Shown piece after piece: positions 45,142-53,500 of a stretch of 64,000 bases of DNA. Made by a program: the position numbers and the translations under genes. The DNA comes from Pseudomonas syringae (GTDB lineage: Bacteria; Pseudomonadota; Gammaproteobacteria; Pseudomonadales; Pseudomonadaceae). The notes beneath the pieces are model-generated. The model worked only from the letters and a program-made list of their open reading frames with translations, ran no database searches and was not told where the DNA came from. The stretch's first letter is position 1, and each line of letters starts with the position of its first letter. The DNA lies in assembly GCF_001698815.1 (NCBI RefSeq), contig NZ_LGSI01000040.1, positions 145,751 to 209,750 of the forward strand. Direction: 5' to 3'.

Positions 45142-48100
45142 ATGTCAGCTTTACCCGCGCCTTATTTTCATCCCGGCCCACTCAGGGCGAGATTCGCTCG
45201 CGACGTTTCGGACGCTTTCCTCAACGAACGGATCGATGTCCAGGAGCACCGCTGGCTGGAGAGACTGTTCAGCCCATCCCTGGTTGTCGAGGGCGCGTCA
45301 GTCCTGGATTTCCCCCGTCTGGATCAGTTGATAACCGAAGACGGGGTGCCGACGACGGCCGAGATGACCGGCGCATTGCTGATCAGCCACAGGTCCGGGA
45401 ATGATCAACGGGTTTACCTCAGCACTTTACTGTATGGCCTTGAGCGATTTGATAATCGCAGGCAGCTGCAGAGTCGTTTAGGCGAACTGTTTTCCGCTCT
45501 GGCAGACAGTCGACCGGCGTATGAGTACCAGCGGGTCGATGACATGTTGTTCAACCCGCGAATGCTGGCAATCATTGATCAGCAGGCCGATCACCTTCGA
45601 TCATTAACTCGACACCTGCGGCAGATTCCCTGTTTGCGTACCTCGATGCGTCACGCGCTGGAGCAACAGCTCGCCGACGCGTTTGCCGGGACGTCGATCA
45701 GCGCAACGAGCAACACGCTGGTGCAGGTCATCAAGATGGGAGCGCACCGCACCGACGGTGTCTCAACTCCCACTGTCGTCAACGTGCAAATCCTACTGGA
45801 TGTGATGACGCAAGTGTTGACCGGCCATACGTTGCCAGCCGGACAGAGCAGGGCATTCCTTGATTCCAGCGGCCAGCCTGTTGAGGCGGCGCATGCGTTG
45901 CTCTATGAAAAGGCGATAGCGGATGCCGCGCGGAATTTGAAAGACAGCTACGAAGCATTGTTCGGCAACTACATGCGCAAGTCGCGCGTTGAAGGCTTGA
46001 CCGCCAGGGAGCGTATCGCAGGTGCGCTGGCTGAAACCTTGCGTCAGCACCTGTTGGCCCAGCGGCAGGACGGCTCACTGAGCATTGACGAATTTCGCCC
46101 GTTGGCAGCGCTGCTGCACCCGAGCGCGAAGCGTTCAGAAACCGACAATACGCCGCGGGTGCAAAAGCTTTGCGTTGTCGGGACCGATCAGTCCCTGCTG
46201 AAGCTGGTCAGCCCACTGCTGGTTGATTTCGGTGCCGAAGGGCCGCCGAACCTCATGCTCTACTCACCGCTCAAGGGGCTGCGTCGTTTTTCGACGCTAG
46301 GGGCAATCAGCGATCATTTTTCCACCGATCAAGGCCGCGCTGAACTGCGGCGTTACCTGTCTCTGGACGACCTTGTCCTGCTGTCCGCCAGAGGTCCGTT
46401 GCGCTTGCAGGCTTACCCTATGGAGCACGCCTTTGCAGACGAGCGAGTCGACGCGGTCCTCGCTTTGCAGCAACGGAATCTGAGGTTTGTCCTGAGTAAA
46501 CCATTGCCGGATATTCTCGAAGCCGATGCAATGATCGACGATGCGCTGGACATCCGTCAGTTGATCGACTGTCGATTGCTGCGCGCCGAGGCTGGCGGAC
46601 GATGGTCCGACGACGATTCGGCCTTCGTCGACAAGTGGCCGTCGATCTTTCCTGCTCATACCGTCCCGAATCTCCCTGCACTTGTTCCCGTTCCGGCAAC
46701 AGTCGAGACAACGGTCACTGAGACGCCTGTCGCCGCTACCTGGCTTGAACAGTTGGGTGCGCTGGAAAATCAGGTGCAGCTGTTGGCTGACCTTGATCCT
46801 GATATCGAAACCTGTGTTCGTCAGGCCTTGAACGAATATCTGGCGGTACTGCTCGCAGCGCCTGTCGACGCTGCACATGTCTGGGTGCAATGGGCGGGCG
46901 GACCGGCAGCCGGTGCCGCCATCGGATCGAACGTGGCAACTTCGACGCTCCAGCGTTTCAAGCTGACTGATCTTTTGCTGGAACGACTGAGCGGGCGCCG
47001 GCCAGCGCCGTTGCCCGACAGCAGCGTGGCGCTTGTCGAACTCATCCAGGGGCAGCCGGATTCACTGGATCAATTGTGTCCGGCAATTATCAACCATGTG
47101 CTCGAACGCATCGAAACCGGCTTCATCGACGGTTACCTGCAACGCCTCAGCGACCTGGACTCTCGATCCGTGCGCAGGGCTGGCCAGCAGTTCGATACCC
47201 GCGCGCTGGCGGACCGGATCTACTGGCATCTCTTGCGCTTGAGTGGCGATGTTGAAGATCGTCTGGACGGACTCACTCAGCCGCAGTTGACGATGCTGCA
47301 ACAGGTTCTGAATTACCCGGAGCGCTCATTGCGTGACCAGTTCGGCGATGCGCAGACGCAAATCTATTTGATGTCGTTGCACCATGACCCGGCACTGCCT
47401 GCAGTGGCGATGGCTGACGCCTTCCTGTTGCGGCGGCCGGCCCGTCCCGAGGAAGGTGTGGTGTTCTGGTCTGCTATCGGGGGATTGCGAAAAGGAGCGA
47501 CTGCTGCCCTCGTCGAATCGAGACTTAATCTCGGTCTGGCAAGAGCCGAAACACGGGAAAAGTGGCTCGGGCTATTTGCCGAAAAAGACAGGGCGCTGAT
47601 TCGGGGCTATTTGCAACGGCCGCTGAAATCACCGTTAACCCTGAAACTCAATCCAGTGGATGGCCATTTCCTTCGAGCCTTGCAGCAACGCAGACTTGAT
47701 CGCCTGCAAAGCGATGTCAGCCAGGGTTGGCAAAACGCGAAAAAATCTCGAATGCCGGCTTCGCTACTGATCAGTTTTCTAGACCGGATCCAAGCGGATC
47801 AGCGCAGGTTGCCGACCCTTGATTCGCTGACCATAACTGTGCAGGTCATACTGTTTCAGGCTCAGCTGCCTGAGTGGCTCAAAAACGCAACTGATTCCGA
47901 CATGCTTGCCTTGGGTAATATGCTGCGGCGTGATGCCCGAAACAGTGATCCGGCAAAAGATTTCCTGGCGGGTATCCCCGCACTCAGTGCGTTCGCCCAC
48001 GAATCACTGCGTCACCGGCTCAAAGCTGACTTCCCTGAACAAAACCTCGACCCGGACAACATCTCTATCACTGTCACCCAGTACGTGCCGGCACTGGTGC

Positions 48101-50433
48101 CACTGGGGGAAACGCCGTCGTCGCTAGCCGCAGCCACGATCGTCAACCGGGAAACACTGACCGAGTACGCGCTCAATCATTTCTCGCAAATACAAAGCGC
48201 GACGCTTTCGGTGGTTTTACCGGCGGCTATCGCTCCTGCCGATCGGCTGACCGCCGGCTATTTCCAGACGCTGGTGCGCGATCTCGACGTCGGCGAGCAG
48301 TATCAGGCGCTGCTCGCAAGTACTCTGGACCAGAACAACGAAGAATATGCGCTTCGTCGACAGCGTTTCATCGCACAAGCGCCGTCGCGCATGCTCGTGG
48401 CGGCACTGGTGATGAAGCTGAGCGGGCAACTGAGCGACACGGCTTATGACTATCTGAAAAGCCTGTTGGACATGCCGGACAGCGTTGCCCGGCAACCCGT
48501 CCATGGGCAGGACATTATCTTGCGGCCGCTGCTGTTGATTCCTGCAGCCGATATGCCGGCGGATGCGGCGGCCGGGATGTTTCTGATTGGCCCTCGGGAC
48601 GTCACTCAGGGCCCGATTATCCTGCACGCGTTATTCAGTGATCCTTACGCGTTCAAGGAGTACGCCGATCAATCGGCATTGTTGACGGATTTGCGACAGT
48701 CGTCGGCGTTACAGGAGCTGGTGCTGAATCGGGTCGGTCCGCAATTGCGCACTCGTTACGACAACGGCGGCTTTAGCGAAGCGCACATTCCCTTTGATAC
48801 CGAGGGATTGTTTGCTGTGCCGTTCGAGGGCAGGGGGCCAGTGGAACTGGCGGATATGCCGCAAAGCGGTAACGTGCTGCGGTTCCTGTTCGAGGAGACT
48901 CTCTGGAGCATCAAAGACATCAGCAAGAAGCAGTCGGTGACAACTGCTCAGGCCGACTGGCGCTCATTTGTTCACCTCATGTCCCTTGCTGCGGACCAGT
49001 TGCTGTCGTTTGTGCCTGGCAAGATTGGCTTCATGGTCGCCGCCTGGCAAAGCCAGTTGTTGTTCAAAGGCTCTGTGGAGGCGGTCTACGAGCGCAATTG
49101 GGGCAAGGCGGCATCCGAGTTTTCTGCGGCATTGGGCATGTTGGTCTCGTCTCGGCATTCGCTGGAGGAGGTCCAGACCGAGGACATCATCGACAGCGAT
49201 CCGGCGCCCAACGCTCCGGCGTTTCCGGAATTCACGTGGCGTAATTCCCGGCTGACTCCCGAGCTGCTGGCCCGCTTGCAAGCGTTCGAGGCGCGAGACA
49301 TCGTGCTGGAGGAGCTGCCAAAAGACCCGTTGTACAATCTGTACCGGCATCCGGTTACCGGGAAGCTGTATGCGGCGGTCGCGGGTCAGGTCTATCAGGT
49401 CGAAACCGACTCGAACGCGTGGTTTATCGTCGGGGAACAGGGCAACGGACCCAGGATCAAGCTCAACGAGCGCCAGCAATGGGAGCTCGATATCGACTGG
49501 GGCTTGCGCGGCGGCGGCAGCATGCTGACGAGCCTGAAGGTCATCAGGACGGATTTCGTCGTCGATGAAGCCATCGTCATCGAAGCCCGCGGGATCAAGG
49601 AAATTCGCCGCCTCTATCGCAATCGGGTGGTGATGATCGATGAGGCCCGTCGCCATGCCATTCGGTATGCCGAGGATTGCCTCTTGAACCTCACGCCGGT
49701 CCAGCCTGAGGGAGACCTGAGGGTTGAAGTGCGGCAGATGATCATGGATTTCTTTGGGGTGCAAAGCCCCAGCCCGGAGTTGCTCGCAGCGATACACACG
49801 ATTGTGACTGATCTCTACCTGGGCATCAGTGACGCCTCGCTGTCCACGTTTTCGTCCATCCGCTACGTCACGGGGTCCAACAAGCCAGGGGTCGAGTCAA
49901 CCCAGGCGTTTATTTTCAGAAGCGATCCGCTGCGCCGTATCTACCTGACCGAGCGTTTTTTCGAGACGCCGCCGTTTCGACTTAAACCCCAGGGAGGGAT
50001 GCATGGAAGTTTCAATGTTGGCGCCCATTATCGAGCAGCCTCGTTGCTCCATGAGGTGTCGCACCTGGTCAACGATACGCATGACATCGCCTACGTCGAA
50101 TCAAGCGCGCCCTTCGTTGATTTGCTCGCCGACCCGCTCTCGCCGGAGGACACATTCAGGGAAGACCTTGAGTTTCTTCGGACGCGGACCTTGTCGCATC
50201 TGGCTGATCCCGTGCACTTGTTTGTCAGGTATGACAGATCACTCTGGCGTGATCTCAACGACTGGGACGGCGCTGGTAAACAGGCTGTGCTGCGCATAAC
50301 CGGGAAAGAGACACTGGAGCAGGCGCGCAACGTATTCCTCAATGATGCCCAGAAGCGCAGCGAGATCATCCTCAACAACGCCGACTCGGTGACCTGGCTA
50401 GTCATGAACCTTGGGCGCAGACGTTTTAGCTGA
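45142..50433 (+). CDS. Giant DUF6543-like predicted toxin with C-terminal aspzincin-like protease domain (1)
   Basis: This 1763-residue protein has no signal peptide. It is paralogous over its whole length to the next gene. The bulk resembles the large Pseudomonas proteins annotated as dermonecrotic-toxin-like (DUF6543), e.g. the WQSQ...NWGKAASEFSAALGML segment and YAAVAGQVYQV. The C-terminal part has HEVSHLVNDTHDIAY with His1637, Glu1638, His1641 and Asp1648. With T-x-D-x2-Y this fits zinc ligands of M35/aspzincin metallopeptidases, and NNADS near 1746 also fits that family. Probable secreted effector; secretion route and target unknown. No immunity gene is evident. Confidence 0.7.
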   Translation: MSALPAPYFHPGPLRARFARDVSDAFLNERIDVQEHRWLERLFSPSLVVEGASVLDFPRLDQLITEDGVPTTAEMTGALLISHRSGNDQRVYLSTLLYGLERFDNRRQLQSRLGELFSALADSRPAYEYQRVDDMLFNPRMLAIIDQQADHLRSLTRHLRQIPCLRTSMRHALEQQLADAFAGTSISATSNTLVQVIKMGAHRTDGVSTPTVVNVQILLDVMTQVLTGHTLPAGQSRAFLDSSGQPVEAAHALLYEKAIADAARNLKDSYEALFGNYMRKSRVEGLTARERIAGALAETLRQHLLAQRQDGSLSIDEFRPLAALLHPSAKRSETDNTPRVQKLCVVGTDQSLLKLVSPLLVDFGAEGPPNLMLYSPLKGLRRFSTLGAISDHFSTDQGRAELRRYLSLDDLVLLSARGPLRLQAYPMEHAFADERVDAVLALQQRNLRFVLSKPLPDILEADAMIDDALDIRQLIDCRLLRAEAGGRWSDDDSAFVDKWPSIFPAHTVPNLPALVPVPATVETTVTETPVAATWLEQLGALENQVQLLADLDPDIETCVRQALNEYLAVLLAAPVDAAHVWVQWAGGPAAGAAIGSNVATSTLQRFKLTDLLLERLSGRRPAPLPDSSVALVELIQGQPDSLDQLCPAIINHVLERIETGFIDGYLQRLSDLDSRSVRRAGQQFDTRALADRIYWHLLRLSGDVEDRLDGLTQPQLTMLQQVLNYPERSLRDQFGDAQTQIYLMSLHHDPALPAVAMADAFLLRRPARPEEGVVFWSAIGGLRKGATAALVESRLNLGLARAETREKWLGLFAEKDRALIRGYLQRPLKSPLTLKLNPVDGHFLRALQQRRLDRLQSDVSQGWQNAKKSRMPASLLISFLDRIQADQRRLPTLDSLTITVQVILFQAQLPEWLKNATDSDMLALGNMLRRDARNSDPAKDFLAGIPALSAFAHESLRHRLKADFPEQNLDPDNISITVTQYVPALVPLGETPSSLAAATIVNRETLTEYALNHFSQIQSATLSVVLPAAIAPADRLTAGYFQTLVRDLDVGEQYQALLASTLDQNNEEYALRRQRFIAQAPSRMLVAALVMKLSGQLSDTAYDYLKSLLDMPDSVARQPVHGQDIILRPLLLIPAADMPADAAAGMFLIGPRDVTQGPIILHALFSDPYAFKEYADQSALLTDLRQSSALQELVLNRVGPQLRTRYDNGGFSEAHIPFDTEGLFAVPFEGRGPVELADMPQSGNVLRFLFEETLWSIKDISKKQSVTTAQADWRSFVHLMSLAADQLLSFVPGKIGFMVAAWQSQLLFKGSVEAVYERNWGKAASEFSAALGMLVSSRHSLEEVQTEDIIDSDPAPNAPAFPEFTWRNSRLTPELLARLQAFEARDIVLEELPKDPLYNLYRHPVTGKLYAAVAGQVYQVETDSNAWFIVGEQGNGPRIKLNERQQWELDIDWGLRGGGSMLTSLKVIRTDFVVDEAIVIEARGIKEIRRLYRNRVVMIDEARRHAIRYAEDCLLNLTPVQPEGDLRVEVRQMIMDFFGVQSPSPELLAAIHTIVTDLYLGISDASLSTFSSIRYVTGSNKPGVESTQAFIFRSDPLRRIYLTERFFETPPFRLKPQGGMHGSFNVGAHYRAASLLHEVSHLVNDTHDIAYVESSAPFVDLLADPLSPEDTFREDLEFLRTRTLSHLADPVHLFVRYDRSLWRDLNDWDGAGKQAVLRITGKETLEQARNVFLNDAQKRSEIILNNADSVTWLVMNLGRRRFS

Positions 50434-50472
50434 AAACGTCCCTCCGTTGCTCCCGGCTTGCGCTTACCCGCA

Positions 50473-50572
50473 CTGCTTTATGTATGGAACGTCTGCCGGG
50501 GGGCATGGATAAACTTCCTGTTTTTTGTTCAGACCCTGCGCTGCCAAGGGCGCAGGGTCTTTTCATAAGGAG
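50473..50572 (+). promoter_or_regulatory. Leader of giant gene 2: shared 12-mer and terminator-like hairpin
   Basis: CTGCTTTATGTA (50473-50484) matches the first leader. A perfect 11-bp stem follows (AGACCCTGCGC 50531-50541, GCGCAGGGTCT 50550-50560) with TTTC after it. Then comes AAGGAG (50567-50572), the ribosome site. The stem differs in sequence from that of gene 1 but keeps its place. It may end gene 1 transcripts or act as an attenuator for gene 2. Confidence 0.55.
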
Positions 50573-50578
50573 CTTGTC

Positions 50579-53500
50579 ATGCCATTGGCATCCATCAACT
50601 ATTTCTCCAGCGACGCGCTCCGGGCGAACTACGTCGCAGATCTGGACCGCGCGCTGGCTCTGGCGCAAATCGATTCACGGCAGCATCAATGGCTCGGCAG
50701 GCTGGCCGAACCTGCGCAACCCGCTCAAAGCGTTGACGGTCCACGCGTCGATCGATTGGTCATCGATAACGGCGCAGTTCCTGCTGCGGAGCTGGCGGCC
50801 ACGCTGCTGTTGAGTGACCACACGTCCCGCGACCACACCCTATTCCTGCACACCCAGCTCAACGGACTGGAGCGGTTCCCCAGCCGCGAGCAGTTGGTCC
50901 GAATGCTCAATGCTCGTTTCAGGTTGCCACATACGGCTGTACTCCCATGGGAATATGAATCGGTCGAAGGTGATCCTTTTGAGCGGCGCATGCACGCCAT
51001 CATCCACCAGCACGGACAAAGCCTGGAGGTTTTCGCGACCCACCTGGTGATGCTGCCTTCGCTGCATGTGGCGGTGGGCTGCGCGTTGCAGGATTGCCTT
51101 GAGCGCGCGCTGCCGGACACGACAGTGAATGTGTTCAACCATCTGCTGCAAATCGTTCAGGTTGCAGGGCTCTCCGGTGTTGCTACCCATCCTCTGGTAT
51201 TGGGGACGCAGTCCCTGGCCGAGGCTGCAATGGATGCGTATGTCCAGAAACCTGCCGAGCCTGCTGTGCAGAGACGATTCCTGGACACCATGGGTCGGGT
51301 GCTGACCACGCTTGAGGCGCAGCCGTTTGTGGATGCGCTTACAGAGGTTCGCGGGGCGACCAAGGATTGTTTCGAGGAACTGCTGGAGAACTTCTGGCTC
51401 AGCCCGGTTAGCGGTGGCGGTACCCGGCGCGACTTCGGGACGCGACTGTTGGCGGACAGTTTTCGCCATCATTTGTTGAGCAGTCTGCAGGCCGGGAGTA
51501 TTTCCAGGGATGAATGGGTTCACTTGCGCCGATTGCATCCCGAGTCCGGCACCGACGGGAGCGCAGAACAACCTGCGACGGCCAGACTTTCCGTATCGAT
51601 TGCAGGCGCGGAGCCGGTGAAGCTGGCGGGCGTAATCCTGATCGATGTGACTGCGGAGGGATTGTCCGGCCTGCTGTTGTTTTCAGCCAGGCATGGGCTG
51701 CGCCGTTTCGCTGGCCTCGGGCAGGTAATCGAGCATTTGACATCGACGGCTGGCCGGACGGAGATGCTGCAATATACATCGCTCAATGACCACGCATTGC
51801 TGCACGCGCAGGGCCAATTGCAACTGCGCCTGGACCCGATTGAGCGACGGCTGTTCAGCGATGCAATGGACTCGATCATCGCCTGGCAGAAACGCAATCT
51901 GGCGTACGCCATCGACCTGCCTTGCAGTCAGGCCAACAAGGCTGCGGTGGTGATCGACGATGCGTTGGATGTTCGTCACTTGCTCAATCCAGGGCTTGTT
52001 TCCCCAGATAGTTCCGGCCGCTGGGGCGACAAAGCAATTGCTCCCGGACACGCGAGCCAACCGGTTGCGGTGCGCGCCGACTCCTTCGGACCGGACGCTA
52101 TTGGTGGTGCCGTGGCTGTGGACACCTGGCAGAACTATCTCAATGCCGTTGAGCAGCAAATCGATCGAACCGGCGGCCTATATCCCGGTGCTGCTGATTG
52201 CGCACGCCATGTTCTGAACCGTTATCTGTCGATCTTTACCACGCTGAAACCTGACGCTCGTGATCTCTGGGTACAGCCCGTCGGTGAACCTCCGGTAAAC
52301 ATGCTGAATCTGCTGCTGGAGAAAGTAACCGGCCATTTCACTGGGCAATTGCCGGACCATTGCCAGGTATTCAGCGCAGCTTCTGCAGCCGCAGAACAAC
52401 TCCCGCAGACGGCACTGACAGCCGGCATACTGGCGCACATTCTGGATCTGGCCGATATCGGGTTTCGGCAAGCTCTGACCTGGCAGGCGCGACACGCTCG
52501 CAATGGCCAGCTGCGCGATCTGGACACCCGGTTGCTGCCCAGCCAAGCGGGCAGCAGAATGCGCGGTAACCTGCTGCGCCTTGCCTTGCGCGTGGAAAAA
52601 CGCTTTGGCGACTTGAGTGCCAGATCGTTGGGCATGTTCGAGCAGGTTCTGGACCGACCGACCTTGAGCCTGCGCGCCCACTGGGGCGACGCCATTGCCG
52701 AGGTGTACACGCTGCATGTCGGGTATCAACCGGAGGCGCGCACAGCCGTCATGACCAACGCGTTCGTCCTGCGTCAGCCACTGGACGCTGAGGGCAAACT
52801 GCTGCTGTGCTCGCCGCCTGTCGGCTTGCGAGAGCACCCAACGCGATCCGATCTGGAAGCGCTGATCCAGCAGAGACTGGCTGATCCCGCGACCCGCTCG
52901 GAGTGGCTGGACTGCTTCAGTTCACCGGCCAGGCAGCGGCTCCAGGCTCATTTGCAGCAATCCTTGCCGATCACCGTCGGACTGGAGCGCATTGACGAAC
53001 ACTTTATCGAGCATCTCCAGGATGCAGAGCTGGACCGGCAGATCAAGGAAGTCGAAGCCGCCTGTGACGATGCCGTGCGCTGGCAGGCGGACGCTGCTCT
53101 GACAGGCGCGCTGATCCGCACGGCAAATGCCAGTGACCAGCTGCGCGGGTTGAAGGACGCGCTGGCATATGCCGTTGAGGTCTCGCTGTTCACGGCAGTT
53201 TTGCCAAACTGGATAAACCGCGCCAGTGTCGAGGATCTTTTAACGCTCAGTACGCTGTTGGTCAGTGCTTACATAGTGCAAGGCGCCGATCAGGACTTCA
53301 TGTTTGATATCCCGAGTCTGGAGACACATGCCTATGAGCTGCTAAGCGCTCGGCTGGAGAAGGATTTCGCCGGGCAGTCCCTCGATCCGAACCGGATTCT
53401 GATCAGCCTGACCCATTACCTCATCGCGCCATCGCTGCTCGGCGAGATTCCGTCCTCGGTGCCTGCGGCCACTCAGGTCCACACGCAAACGCTCACCAAT

